Of a DNA stretch of 64,000 bases, positions 1-10,951 are shown one piece after another. The DNA comes from Streptomyces chartreusis NRRL 3882 (GTDB lineage: Bacteria > Actinomycetota > Actinomycetes > Streptomycetales > Streptomycetaceae). How positions within the stretch are numbered: the stretch's first letter is position 1; every line of letters starts with the position of its first letter. Under the pieces are notes generated by a model. The model did no database searches, was not told the origin of the DNA, and saw only the letters and a list, made by a program, of their open reading frames with translations. Position numbers and translations under genes: made by a program. The DNA lies in NCBI RefSeq assembly GCF_900236475.1, contig NZ_LT963352.1:1984001-2048000 (forward strand), in the 5' to 3' direction.

Positions 1-91
1 GGACATAAGTCATAGGAGGTTCCCTCACTTTCGGGGAGACTCGGGGCCAAGGCGTCCCCACCGGCGCCGCTCACCTGAAAGAGTCGTATCC

Positions 92-2233
<2,142 letters not shown>

Positions 2234-2255
2234 CCGGCGGCCGGTGCGCCGCCCG

Positions 2256-2294
2256 GTGCGTCGCCAGGAAGGGCCACTCGTCCGGGCGACGCAC
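2256..2294 (+). terminator. Hairpin between glgX and treY
   Basis: Perfect 10-bp inverted repeat: GTGCGTCGCC at 2256-2265 and GGCGACGCAC at 2285-2294, with a 19-nt loop, starting 23 bp after the glgX stop. There is no T-run, as usual in Streptomyces. It could end or attenuate glgX transcription before treY; the role is inferred from structure only. Confidence 0.45.
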
Positions 2295-2351
2295 GGCGCA
2301 CCTGGCGCGGGCGATGACACGAACGGCGGCAGGGCGGGTACGTAGGTCTGC

Positions 2352-4721
2352 ATGACACCTGAGCGACCTGACCCGGTGGTGCCCACGGCCACGTACCGGC
2401 TGCAACTGCAGCCCGAGTTCCCGTTCGGGGCCGCGGCGGCCGTCGTGCCGTACCTGGCCTCGCTCGGCGTCTCGCATCTGCACCTGTCCCCCGTCCTGGA
2501 GGCCGTGCCGGGCTCGGCGCACGGCTACGACGTCGTCGACCACGCGCGCGTACGCGAGGAGCTGGGCGGTGAGGAGGGACTGCGGGCGCTGGCGGGCACG
2601 GCACGCGAGCACGGGCTCGGTCTGGTGGTGGACATCGTCCCGAACCACATGGCCATGGCCCCGCGCCACAACCGCGCCCTGTGGGAGGTGCTCCGCGAGG
2701 GCCCGAAGTCGCCGTACGCGCGCTGGTTCGACATCGACTGGGAGGCGCAGAACGGCCAGGTGCTGCTGCCGGTGCTCGGCGGGCCGCTGGGCGAGGTGCT
2801 CGGGGAACTGCGCGTCGACGGTGACGTCCTGCGCTACTACGACCATGTGTTCCCGCTGCGCGAGGGCACCGAGGACCTGCCGCTGCCGCACCTGCTGGAC
2901 GCGCAGTGGTACCGCCCGGTGTGGTGGCGGCTGGCCCGGACCGAGCTCAACTACCGGCGGTTCTTCAGCATCTCCGAGCTGATCGGGGTGCGGGTGGAGG
3001 ACCCCGAGGTGTTCGAGGCCACCCACGACAAGATCCTCCAGCTGCTCCGCGAGGGCGTGATCGACGGGCTGCGCGTCGACCATCCCGACGGGCTCGCCGA
3101 CCCCGACGGCTACCTCCGGCGGCTGCACGAGGCGGCGGAGGGCCGCTGGACGGTCGTGGAGAAGATCCTGGCCGACGGTGAGCGGCTGCCGGCCTCCTGG
3201 CCCGTCGCGGGTACGACCGGCTACGACGCCCTGCGGCACGTGGACGGGCTCTTCACGGACCCGGCCGGGTTCGGGGAGCTCCTGGGGCAGTACCGGCGGT
3301 TCGCGGCCCCGCAGACGGACCGGGGCGGGCAGTGGGAGGCGACGGTGCGCCGGGCGGCGTACAAGGTCCTCACGCACGAGCTGGCGACCGAGACCGACCG
3401 GCTGGTGCGGGTGGCGGCCCGGCTGTGCGCGACCTCGCCGGAGCCGGCGCTGCGCGACCGCGCGCCCTGGGCGCTGCGCACCGCGCTCCAGGAGCTGCTG
3501 GTCCGGATGGAGGTCTACCGGCCCTACGAGTCCGTCGACGCGGCGACCGTGGTCACCGAGGAGGCCGCGGCCGAGGCCCGGCTCGCGTTCGCCGTGCCCG
3601 AGGAGGCCGGTGCGGTGGACGTCGTACGGGACCTCGTGCTGGGACGGTACGGCGACGGGCCCGCGCAGGTGGAGTTCCGGACGCGGTTCGCGCAGACCTC
3701 GTCGGCGCTGCGGGCGAAGTCCGTGGAGGACACGGCGTTCTACCGCTACGTGCCGCTGCTGTCGGCGACCGAGGTGGGCGGGAATCCGGGCGGTCCGGCG
3801 CTGTCGCCGGAGCAGTTCCACGCGTACTGCGCGCGCGTGCAGCGCGACTGGCCGGTGACCGGCACGGTCGCCTCGACGCACGACACGAAGCGCAGTGCCG
3901 ACGTCCGGGCGGCGCTGCACGTGCTCACCGAGTGCCCGGACCGCTGGGCGGACGTCCTCGCCGAGGTGACCCGCACCGGCGAGGGCGTGCCGGACGCGCA
4001 ACTGGCCTGGGCGGCCTGGCAGACGGTGTTCGGGCTCGGCCCGGCGTCCGGGGCCCCGGAGCGGGTGCAGGGGGCACTGCTGAAGCACGTGCGCGAGGCG
4101 GGCCTGTACACCAGCTGGACCGAGCAGGAGCCGCCGTACGAGGAGGCGGTGGCGCGGTTCGTGGCGGCCGGGCCGTGCGGGGCGCCGGGTGAGCGGGTCG
4201 CCGCGTTCCGGGACTCCCTCGGGCCGCACATCCGGGCGAACGTGCTGGGCACGGCCCTGGTCCAGCTGACGATGCCGGGTGTGCCGGACGTCTACCAGGG
4301 CACGGAGGCCGAGTACCGGGCGCTGGTCGACCCCGACAACCGGCGGCCGGTGAGCTTCCCGCCCGAGGAGTCCGGCGGGACGTCCGGGGAGAAGACCGCG
4401 GTGACGCGGGCGGCGCTCGGGCTGCGGGCACGGCGTCCCGACGCCTTCGGCGACACGGCGACGTACATGCCGCTGCCGGCGCAAGGTGCGGCGGCGGCCC
4501 ACTGCCTGTCGTTCGCCCGCTCCGGTGAGGTGGTGACGGCCGTGACCCGCCTGTCGCTCCGGCTCGCGGAGGCGGGCGGCTGGCGGGACACCCGTCTGCC
4601 GCTGCCGCCGGGGCGCTGGGCGGACGTGCTGGAGCCGGGACGGGAGTTCACGGGGCACGCACGCGTGGAGGAACTGTTCGAGCGGCTGCCGGTGGCGTTG
4701 CTGGAGCGGGTCGGAGAGTGA
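2352..4721 (+). CDS. treY: Malto-oligosyltrehalose synthase TreY (GH13)
   Basis: Intramolecular transglycosylase that converts the reducing-end alpha-1,4 bond of maltodextrins to the alpha,alpha-1,1 bond of trehalose. The 789-residue protein begins with PTATYRLQL, typical for TreY, and shows VVDIVPNHMA, GLRVDHPDGL (nucleophile Asp), VVEKILADGE (acid Glu) and VASTHDTKRS. The C-terminal part contains PDVYQGTE. The ATG at 2352 follows a GTAGGT ribosome-binding site. It is co-oriented with glgX and converges on the LysR gene, ending 17 bp from it. Its partner treZ is not adjacent but about 6 kb away, an interrupted form of the common treXYZ order. Confidence 0.95.
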   Translation: MTPERPDPVVPTATYRLQLQPEFPFGAAAAVVPYLASLGVSHLHLSPVLEAVPGSAHGYDVVDHARVREELGGEEGLRALAGTAREHGLGLVVDIVPNHMAMAPRHNRALWEVLREGPKSPYARWFDIDWEAQNGQVLLPVLGGPLGEVLGELRVDGDVLRYYDHVFPLREGTEDLPLPHLLDAQWYRPVWWRLARTELNYRRFFSISELIGVRVEDPEVFEATHDKILQLLREGVIDGLRVDHPDGLADPDGYLRRLHEAAEGRWTVVEKILADGERLPASWPVAGTTGYDALRHVDGLFTDPAGFGELLGQYRRFAAPQTDRGGQWEATVRRAAYKVLTHELATETDRLVRVAARLCATSPEPALRDRAPWALRTALQELLVRMEVYRPYESVDAATVVTEEAAAEARLAFAVPEEAGAVDVVRDLVLGRYGDGPAQVEFRTRFAQTSSALRAKSVEDTAFYRYVPLLSATEVGGNPGGPALSPEQFHAYCARVQRDWPVTGTVASTHDTKRSADVRAALHVLTECPDRWADVLAEVTRTGEGVPDAQLAWAAWQTVFGLGPASGAPERVQGALLKHVREAGLYTSWTEQEPPYEEAVARFVAAGPCGAPGERVAAFRDSLGPHIRANVLGTALVQLTMPGVPDVYQGTEAEYRALVDPDNRRPVSFPPEESGGTSGEKTAVTRAALGLRARRPDAFGDTATYMPLPAQGAAAAHCLSFARSGEVVTAVTRLSLRLAEAGGWRDTRLPLPPGRWADVLEPGREFTGHARVEELFERLPVALLERVGE

Positions 4722-4738
4722 GGCGGGGCGGCTGGTCG

Positions 4739-5689
4739 TCAGGCCGCCGCCGTGCCGTCCTCGGGGCAGTCCCCGTACGCGCGCAGCGATGCGGTGGAGG
4801 GGACGCGTGGGTAGGGCCAGGCCGAGTGCAGCAGGGTCACGAAGGCCTCGGCCGCCCCGGTCGGGGGCAGCCGGGAGAAGACCGTCAGGGTGCGCTTCCA
4901 GGGCGGGTCGGGGGTGAGGACGACGCAGCCGTCGCCGACCGCGTCGCGGACCAGGTGGGCGGGCGCGGCGCAGACGCCGACACCGGCGGCGGCCATCCGT
5001 ACCGCCGTCGACGTGTGCTCGGTGAACACGGCGGTGCGGGGCGTGAAGCCGGCCCGTCCGCACGCCCAGTCGAGGAAGCGTTCGCCGTGGACGACGGGTT
5101 CCATGGCGCAGCGCACCCAGGGGCGGTCGGCGAGCTCCGGCAGCGTCACCGTCGTACGGCCGGCGAACCGGTCGTCGAAGGGCACCACGAGGACGATGTC
5201 CTCCTGGCCGACCGGCACGACGGTGCCCGGCCAGTCGGCGGGCGCCGGGCCGACGGCCAGGTCGGCGGTGCCGCGCTCGACCTGCTCCTCCAGGGCCTCC
5301 GACGTCGCGTACTCGTGGAGGTGCAGCAGCACGCGCGGGTGGGCCGCGCGCCAGCGGGCGAAGACGTCCGCGAGGACACCGACCGCGACGGAGTGCACGG
5401 CGGCGATGTGCAGTTCGCCGCCCTCGGCACCGGCGGCGGCACGGGCCGCGCGGCGGGCCTGGGCGGCGCTGCGCACGGCGAGTTCGGCGTGCGGCCGGAA
5501 GGCGCGCCCCATCGGGGTCAGGCGCACGCCGCGCGGCATGCGCTCCAGCAGCGCGCCGCCGACCGACCGTTCCAGGGCCTTGATCTGGTGGGAGAGGGCG
5601 GGCTGCGAGACGTGCAGGAGTTCGGCCGCGCGGGTGAAGGACGCCTCGTCGACGACCGTCAGGAAGTACTCCATCTGCCGCAGGCTCAT
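4739..5689 (-). CDS. LysR-family transcriptional regulator
   Basis: A 316-residue LysR regulator: N-terminal winged HTH (MSLRQMEYFLTVVDEASFTRAAELLHVSQPALSHQ is the pattern, here residues 1-35) followed by a substrate-binding domain. The frame is open 21 codons further upstream, but the ATG at 5689 is preceded by GGGAGGGG at good spacing and gives the canonical LysR start. It is divergent from the flavoprotein gene at 5780, with an inverted repeat between them, so it probably controls that gene and itself. The inducer cannot be read from the sequence. Confidence 0.9.
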   Translation of the reverse strand: MSLRQMEYFLTVVDEASFTRAAELLHVSQPALSHQIKALERSVGGALLERMPRGVRLTPMGRAFRPHAELAVRSAAQARRAARAAAGAEGGELHIAAVHSVAVGVLADVFARWRAAHPRVLLHLHEYATSEALEEQVERGTADLAVGPAPADWPGTVVPVGQEDIVLVVPFDDRFAGRTTVTLPELADRPWVRCAMEPVVHGERFLDWACGRAGFTPRTAVFTEHTSTAVRMAAAGVGVCAAPAHLVRDAVGDGCVVLTPDPPWKRTLTVFSRLPPTGAAEAFVTLLHSAWPYPRVPSTASLRAYGDCPEDGTAAA

Positions 5690-5737
5690 GAACGGCCGCC
5701 CCTCCCATAAACGCCCTGCATCGATTCCACAAGAACA

Positions 5738-5757
5738 TTGCCTTGGACTCATGGCAA
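5738..5757. promoter_or_regulatory. Candidate LysR box between divergent genes
   Basis: TTGCC at 5738-5742 and GGCAA at 5753-5757 form an inverted repeat with a 10-bp spacer, giving the T-N11-A arrangement typical of LysR recognition sites. It sits 22-42 bp upstream of the flavoprotein start and 49-68 bp upstream of the LysR start, the usual place for an autoregulatory and activating site. Confidence 0.4.
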
Positions 5758-5779
5758 GGGCCGGGCGGACGCTGAGGGC

Positions 5780-7201
5780 ATGAACTCACCGGACGCCATC
5801 GTCATCGGCGGCGGCACGGGCGGTTACAGCACCGCCCTGCGCGCCGCGGCCCTCGGTCTGGACGTCGTGCTCGTCGAACGGGACAAGGTCGGCGGGACGT
5901 GCCTGCACCGCGGCTGCATCCCGAGCAAGGCGATGCTGCACGCGGCCGAACTCGTCGACGGCATCGCCGAGGCACGCGAACGCTGGGGCGTGAAGGCGAC
6001 GCTGGACACCGTGGACTGGCCGGCCCTGGTCGCCACGCGCGACGACATCGTGTCCCGCAACCACCGGGGCGTGGAGGCCCATCTCGCACACGCGGGCGTG
6101 CGAGTGGTGAGGGGCAGCGCACGGCTGACCGGATCCCGCTCGGTGCGGGTGGCGGGCGTGGACGGCGAACCCGGCGGGTACGACCTCTCCGCGCGCCGTG
6201 GCCTCGTGCTCGCGACCGGCTCACGGCCGCGCACGCTCCCGGGGCTCGCACCGGACGGGCGGCGCGTGGTGACGAGTGACGACGCGCTCTTCGCGCCGGG
6301 CCTCCCGGCGTCCGTGCTGGTGCTCGGCGGGGGTGCGATCGGCGTGGAGTACGCCTCGTTCCACCGCTCCCTGGGCGCCGACGTCACCCTCGTGGAGGCC
6401 GCCGACCGGATCGTGCCGCTGGAGGACGCCGACGTGAGCCGGCATCTGACCCGCGGTCTGAAGAAGCGCGGCATCGACGTGAGGTCCGGCACCCGGCTCT
6501 TGGACGCCGAGGTCCTCGACGACGGGGTGCGCGCACACCTGCGCACCGCCCGGGGCGAGACCCTCACGGTCGAGGCCGAACGGCTGCTGGTGGCGGTCGG
6601 GCGGGCCCCGGTCACCGACGGCCTGGACGTGGCCGCCGCGGGCCTCTCCACGGACGAGCGCGGTTTCGTCGTACCGGCCGACTGGGACCGGCTGGAGACG
6701 GCCGTGCCCGGTGTCCACGTCGTGGGCGACCTGCTGCCGCCGCCGTCGCTCGGACTGGCCCACGCGTCGTTCGCCGAAGGGCTGTTGGTGGCCGAGACGC
6801 TGGCCGGCGTGCCGTCCGCACCCGTGGACTACGCGGCCGTGCCCCGGGTCACGTACTCGTCGCCGCAGACCGCGGCCGTCGGTCTGACCGAGGCCGAGGC
6901 ACGCGCGCGGGGGCACGAAGTGGTGGCCGACAGCATGCCGCTGACCGCCGTCGCGAAGGGCATGGTGCACGGGCAGGGCGGCATGGTGAAGGTCGTCACC
7001 GAGGCCGGCGGCGGACGCGTGCTGGGCGTGCACCTGGTGGGCCCGCACGTGTCGGAGATGATCGCGGAGAGCCAGCTGATCGTCGGCTGGGACGCGGAGC
7101 CGCTGGACGTGGCCCGGCACGTCCACCCGCACCCGACCCTGTCGGAGGCGGTCGGCGAGGTGTTCCTGACCCTGGCCGGACGCGGGCTGCACCGGCAGTG
7201 A
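5780..7201 (+). CDS. Dihydrolipoamide dehydrogenase-like flavoprotein disulfide reductase
   Basis: FAD/NAD(P)-dependent disulfide oxidoreductase of 473 residues. The N-terminal FAD motif GGGTGGYSTA is followed by the redox-active pair in GGTCLHRGCIPSK (C-x4-C). A second Rossmann motif for NAD (VLVLGGGAIGVEYA) lies near residue 180, and the C-terminal dimerisation domain ends with HPHPTLSEAVGE, carrying the catalytic His and its partner Glu. The ATG at 5780 (MNSPDAIVIGGG) follows GAGGG and is better than the upstream ATG at 5738, which lies inside the regulatory region. No 2-oxo acid dehydrogenase E1/E2 genes are nearby, so it may serve a different disulfide substrate; the divergent LysR suggests conditional expression. 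Confidence 0.88.
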   Translation: MNSPDAIVIGGGTGGYSTALRAAALGLDVVLVERDKVGGTCLHRGCIPSKAMLHAAELVDGIAEARERWGVKATLDTVDWPALVATRDDIVSRNHRGVEAHLAHAGVRVVRGSARLTGSRSVRVAGVDGEPGGYDLSARRGLVLATGSRPRTLPGLAPDGRRVVTSDDALFAPGLPASVLVLGGGAIGVEYASFHRSLGADVTLVEAADRIVPLEDADVSRHLTRGLKKRGIDVRSGTRLLDAEVLDDGVRAHLRTARGETLTVEAERLLVAVGRAPVTDGLDVAAAGLSTDERGFVVPADWDRLETAVPGVHVVGDLLPPPSLGLAHASFAEGLLVAETLAGVPSAPVDYAAVPRVTYSSPQTAAVGLTEAEARARGHEVVADSMPLTAVAKGMVHGQGGMVKVVTEAGGGRVLGVHLVGPHVSEMIAESQLIVGWDAEPLDVARHVHPHPTLSEAVGEVFLTLAGRGLHRQ

Positions 7202-7315
7202 CCCCGCGCCGGTGACGTGACGCCGGCGGCGGTGACAGCACACCGGCCAGGGCGCCCACCGCGCACGGGCCGGCAATGCTTCCGGGCGCCCCCTGGGACC
7301 TCCCCCATCGCGCCC

Positions 7316-7346
7316 TTGACACCGCACCAAGGCCGTGGGGTACTGC
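7316..7346 (+). promoter_or_regulatory. Candidate promoter of the first M14 carboxypeptidase gene
   Basis: TTGACA at 7316-7321 is a perfect -35 hexamer; TACTGC at 7341-7346 is a partial -10 after a long 19-bp spacer. A transcript from here would start near 7353, downstream of the frame's first ATG (7217) but upstream of the GTG at 7376, which supports the later start. Confidence 0.4.
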
Positions 7347-7375
7347 GATTGCGAACTCGGGCGGATGTGACGGGG

Positions 7376-8626
7376 GTGAGTGTCCTGCCGGAGCTGCGCT
7401 ACCCGACGGTGGCCGAACAGGTCTCAGCCGCCCGGGCGTTGACCTCTCACCGGCCCGGGGTGTGCACCCTGCGGCAGGTGGGTGCCTCGCGCGCGGGCAG
7501 GCCTTTGCACCTGCTGTCGGTGGGCCGCGCCCGTCGCGCCGTGCTGGTGGTCGCCGGGGCCCACGCCAACGAGCCGACCGGCTCCTGCACCCTGCTCGCG
7601 CTCGCCCGACGGGTGCTGGAACAGCGGGAGTTGCGCGACGGCATCTCCTGGCACTTCCTGCTGTGCGCGGACCCCGACGGGGCCAGCCTGCACGTGACGC
7701 CGGCGCCGCGCAGCCTGTTCGACTACCACCTCGGCTTCTTCCGCCCGGCGGGCCCGGAACAGCCGGAGTGGGCGCCGTCCGTGCTGCCGCCCGACCGGCT
7801 GCCGCCCGAGACGCGGGCCCTGACCGGCGTCATCGACGAGCTGCGCCCCTACCTCCAGGTGACCCTGCACGGCACGGACCTGGGCGGCAGCTGGGTGCAG
7901 TTGACGAAGGACGTGCCCGGGCTGGCCGAGCCGTTCGCCAAGTCCGCGGCGGAGCTGCACATCCCGGTGGAGACCGGCGCCTCGGACGCCGCGGGCTGGC
8001 CCGCGTCCGGGCCGGGGGTGCACGTCATGCCCGCGCCGGGGGCGGGGCCCGCGTACCCCAGCCTGCCGGACGACGCGCGGCACAGCACCTGGTACCACGC
8101 CCACCGGTACGGCGGTCTGACCGCGGTCGTCGAGGTGCCGATGTGGGCGAGCGACCTGGTGGACGACCCGGCTCCGCATCCGGCCCCCGCGGCGGCGATC
8201 GGGCGGCTCGCGCGCCGGCTGCGACGGGACGCCCTGGAGGTGACGCGGGTGCTCGACGGCGCGCTGCCCCGGCTCGAAGACCTGGACGGGCCGTTGCTGC
8301 GGGCCGCGCGGTGGGGGCTGGAGCTGGTGCCGGGGCTGGCCGACGACCTGGTGCACACCCCGCCCGCCGACCGCACCAGGGCGTACGTGGGCAGCGTGGA
8401 CGCGTTCGCGCGCCGGGTGCCGCTGCGGGCGGCGGCCATGCTGCGGCGGGTGCTGCGCGGGACCGACGACCGGGCGGCCGAGCAGTTGGAGGGACTCGTG
8501 GCGACCTGGAGCGACGCCTTCGCGGAACGCTTCCGCGCCCGCTGGGTGCCGTTGGAGCACCAGGTCGAGCACCAGTCCCGCACGGTGGTCGCCGCGGCGC
8601 TGCACGCGCGCGAGGGCGCGTCGTAG
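7376..8626 (+). CDS. M14-family zinc carboxypeptidase-like protein (copy 1)
   Basis: A 416-residue metallopeptidase-like protein. The zinc site is visible as GAHANEP (H-x-x-E) near residue 65 and LHGTD about 100 residues later; the candidate catalytic Glu lies in TAVVEVPMW. No signal peptide is evident, so it is probably cytoplasmic. The frame opens at 7217, but the GTG at 7376 follows GGCGGA at good spacing and a likely promoter, and aligns with the start of the paralogue facing it (LPELRYPTV versus LPPLLRYPTV). It ends 44 bp from that paralogue's stop, in a tail-to-tail pair. The substrate is unknown; a peptide or an acyl-amino compound are both possible in the M14 superfamily. Confidence 0.75.
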   Translation: MSVLPELRYPTVAEQVSAARALTSHRPGVCTLRQVGASRAGRPLHLLSVGRARRAVLVVAGAHANEPTGSCTLLALARRVLEQRELRDGISWHFLLCADPDGASLHVTPAPRSLFDYHLGFFRPAGPEQPEWAPSVLPPDRLPPETRALTGVIDELRPYLQVTLHGTDLGGSWVQLTKDVPGLAEPFAKSAAELHIPVETGASDAAGWPASGPGVHVMPAPGAGPAYPSLPDDARHSTWYHAHRYGGLTAVVEVPMWASDLVDDPAPHPAPAAAIGRLARRLRRDALEVTRVLDGALPRLEDLDGPLLRAARWGLELVPGLADDLVHTPPADRTRAYVGSVDAFARRVPLRAAAMLRRVLRGTDDRAAEQLEGLVATWSDAFAERFRARWVPLEHQVEHQSRTVVAAALHAREGAS

Positions 8627-8670
8627 ACACCTGCGGCGTCACGGACCCCGGTGCCGCACCGCCCCGGGCG

Positions 8671-10023
8671 TCACTCCCGCTGCATCGGCAGCGCCGCCCC
8701 CGACTCCCACCCCGGCTCGCCCGGGCGGGAGCGCGCGGGCGTGTCCCGCACGGCCAGGTCGAAAGCGGCGAGCACCACGCGCGCCTGGTACTCCGCCTGG
8801 CGCGCCACCGGGATCCAGCGCGCCCCGCAGCCGTCGCGGTAGTCGGCGCACCACGCGTCGATCAGCCGGTCCAGCTCCGGCAGTGCCCCGGCCGGGTCGT
8901 CTCCGGCGGCCCGCACGAGCTGGTGCAGGAGCCCGGCTGTGCGCAGGGCCAGCCGCCGCCCGGAGATGCGCAGGGCGGCGAGGTGGGCGGTGCTCAGGGG
9001 CGGCAGGGGATGGGCCGCGCCGTCGCCGGTGTCGGGGTCCCAGGCGTCGGCGAGGCCGGGGCAGACCAGTACGTAGTCGTCGACCGGGGCGAGCAGGCGC
9101 GCCGCGTCGGGCACGGCGGCGAGGTACGGCCGGACGCGGGCCAGGAGGTGCCGCAGGAGCCCCGTGTCGTGGCGCAGGGTGTGGCTCACGGCCCGCAGCA
9201 CCGCCTCCCGGTCGGCGGGCGGGGAGCCGTCCGTCACGGCCGCCACGCCCCACATGGGCGCCTCGACGACCGCGGTGATCGTGCCGTGCGGGTGCGGGTG
9301 GAACCAGGTCGACTCGACGGCGGCCTCCGTGATGGCCGCGGCCAGGCCGGCCCGGCGCGGCGGCGGGATCCGGTAGACGGCGGGCCCGAGGCCGGGCCAG
9401 TACAGGGCGTCGTACGCGCCGAGTTCGCGGGGGATGCCGAGCCGGGCGGCGATGTGGGCGAGGCGCTGGGCGAGGCCGGGCAGGTCGTCGGTGAGCTCGA
9501 CGAAGCCGCCGCCGACATCGACGCCGTGCAGCGAGCACTGGAGGAACGGCCGCAGTTCGTCCTGGACCTCGAGCAGGGCGCGGGTCTCCGGCAGGGCGGC
9601 GCCGGCCGCGCCGTCGGGCAGCCACTCGGGCTGTTCCAGGAAGCCGGGCCGGAAGAAGTTCCGGAAGTACTGGCCGAGTGCGTACGGGCCGGTCAGCCAG
9701 CCCTCGTTGCGACGCAGCCCGTCCGGGTCGAGGCACAGCAGCAGGTTCCAGGTGGCGTCGGCACCCTCGGTGAGCCGCGGGTCGGCCAGCGCCCGCTCGG
9801 CCAGGCGCAGCACGGTGGCGCCGCCCACGGGTTCGTTGGCGTGGGGGCCGGCGACGACGAGGGCCTGACGGCTGCCGTGGCCGACGGAGAGCAGCCACAG
9901 GGGTGTGCCCGCGCGGGACGTGCCGATCCGGCGCAGCCGGGCGTCTCGCGGGTGGCGTGCGACGAGTGCGGCGGCCCGGGCGCCCAGTTCGTCGACGGTC
10001 GGGTAACGCAGGAGGGGCGGCAG
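8671..10023 (-). CDS. M14-family zinc carboxypeptidase-like protein (copy 2), probable CTG start
   Basis: Paralogue of the gene ending at 8626: HANEP zinc motif, LHGVD third ligand, NFFRPGFLEQPEW and TAVVEAPMW all match. About 450 residues. The first in-frame ATG/GTG/TTG is the GTG at 9828, but that lies just inside the HANEP motif and would remove the H-x-x-E ligands. Reading further up, the conserved N-terminus LLRYPTVDEL continues to a CTG at 10021-10023, preceded by a strong GGGGAGG seven bases away, and an in-frame stop follows at 10054-10056. I therefore take CTG 10023 as start; a sequencing error or frameshift upstream is the alternative. The roughly 200 bp to the next gene hold nothing I recognise. 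Confidence 0.72.
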   Translation of the reverse strand: MPPLLRYPTVDELGARAAALVARHPRDARLRRIGTSRAGTPLWLLSVGHGSRQALVVAGPHANEPVGGATVLRLAERALADPRLTEGADATWNLLLCLDPDGLRRNEGWLTGPYALGQYFRNFFRPGFLEQPEWLPDGAAGAALPETRALLEVQDELRPFLQCSLHGVDVGGGFVELTDDLPGLAQRLAHIAARLGIPRELGAYDALYWPGLGPAVYRIPPPRRAGLAAAITEAAVESTWFHPHPHGTITAVVEAPMWGVAAVTDGSPPADREAVLRAVSHTLRHDTGLLRHLLARVRPYLAAVPDAARLLAPVDDYVLVCPGLADAWDPDTGDGAAHPLPPLSTAHLAALRISGRRLALRTAGLLHQLVRAAGDDPAGALPELDRLIDAWCADYRDGCGARWIPVARQAEYQARVVLAAFDLAVRDTPARSRPGEPGWESGAALPMQRE

Positions 10024-10225
10024 GGCACACCTCCCCGATGCGGTGCCGTCGCTTCACCAGCTGTACATGGCGTACGCACAGTCAGTCACGACTTCAGGGG
10101 TACGTCAACACCGTGGGGCGCGATGGGTTTTGAGCCACTCCCCAGGGAGCGACACCTGGTAAATCCAAGGCCAGAGCTAAGGCATCGCTCGGTTTCCGGC
10201 CAGGCGACCGTGGAGCCGCTCCCGG

Positions 10226-10777
10226 TCAGCCTGCCGACAGCCGGAACGTCATGCGCCCGAACCCGACCTGGTCGCCCTCGCGGACGACGGCCGCGCCGAC
10301 GACGCGCCGCCCGTTCACCGTCGTGCCGTTGGTGGAGCCGAGGTCGCGCAGGACCCACATGCCGCCCTGGTGGCGGAGTTCGGCGTGGACGCGGGAGACC
10401 GTCTCGTGGTTGAGGCGCAGTCCGCTGGCGGGGTCGCGGCCTATGCGCAGCGGATGGCTGTGCGACGGGTGCGGCAGCAGCAGCTTGGGCAGGCGCTCGG
10501 CCTGCCAGGCTCTGCGCAGCCGTACGGTGAACCCGGAGACCGCCTCGACGGTGCCGAACACCAGGCGGGAGAACCGGCTCTCCGTGGGCAGGTCGGCGGT
10601 GAGCACGGCGAGCTCGTCCGGGCGGCGGGCGGCGAGCGCCAGTTCCATGCGGCGGATGAACGTGTCGTGGGACAGGCGGCCCATGGCGACGCCGTCACGG
10701 AGCACCTTCAGCGCCCTGTCGCGCTCCACGTCGGAGAGCCGCGCGGGGTACGTGTTGAACTCGAAGGACGACGTCAC
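10226..10777 (-). CDS. DUF1707 and FHA domain protein
   Basis: A 183-residue protein with an N-terminal DUF1707 segment (LSDVERDRALKVLRDGVAMGRL, about residues 12-60) and a C-terminal FHA domain (about residues 100-183) with the canonical GRD, SRVHAEL and GSTNGT motifs that bind phosphothreonine peptides. It probably acts as an adaptor in Ser/Thr kinase signalling; no kinase gene is in the window. The frame extends 44 codons further up, but the GTG at 10777 (VTSSFEFNTYPARLSD) begins the recognisable DUF1707 region. It is divergent from treZ, with about 174 bp between the starts. Confidence 0.85.
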   Translation of the reverse strand: MTSSFEFNTYPARLSDVERDRALKVLRDGVAMGRLSHDTFIRRMELALAARRPDELAVLTADLPTESRFSRLVFGTVEAVSGFTVRLRRAWQAERLPKLLLPHPSHSHPLRIGRDPASGLRLNHETVSRVHAELRHQGGMWVLRDLGSTNGTTVNGRRVVGAAVVREGDQVGFGRMTFRLSAG

Positions 10778-10951
10778 GCTCGTGATTGTCGGGCAGTGCG
10801 GCCGGGCTGTCCAGAAAACGGGAAAACGCCCGCCACGCGCGCGTACCGGGGCGACACCCGCCGCAAATGGGTGGATGCACCAGCGGATTGATCGCGTTTG
10901 ACGCACCATGGACGGGCTACATCACGGTGAGCAGACGAAGGGGAACCGTCC

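Noticed and set aside
10060..10225. Possible riboswitch or tRNA in the gap before the FHA gene (GCTAAGG, GGTAAATCC segments)
   Set aside because: No cloverleaf can be drawn and the sequence does not match the conserved cores of c-di-AMP, cobalamin or SAM riboswitches that I know.
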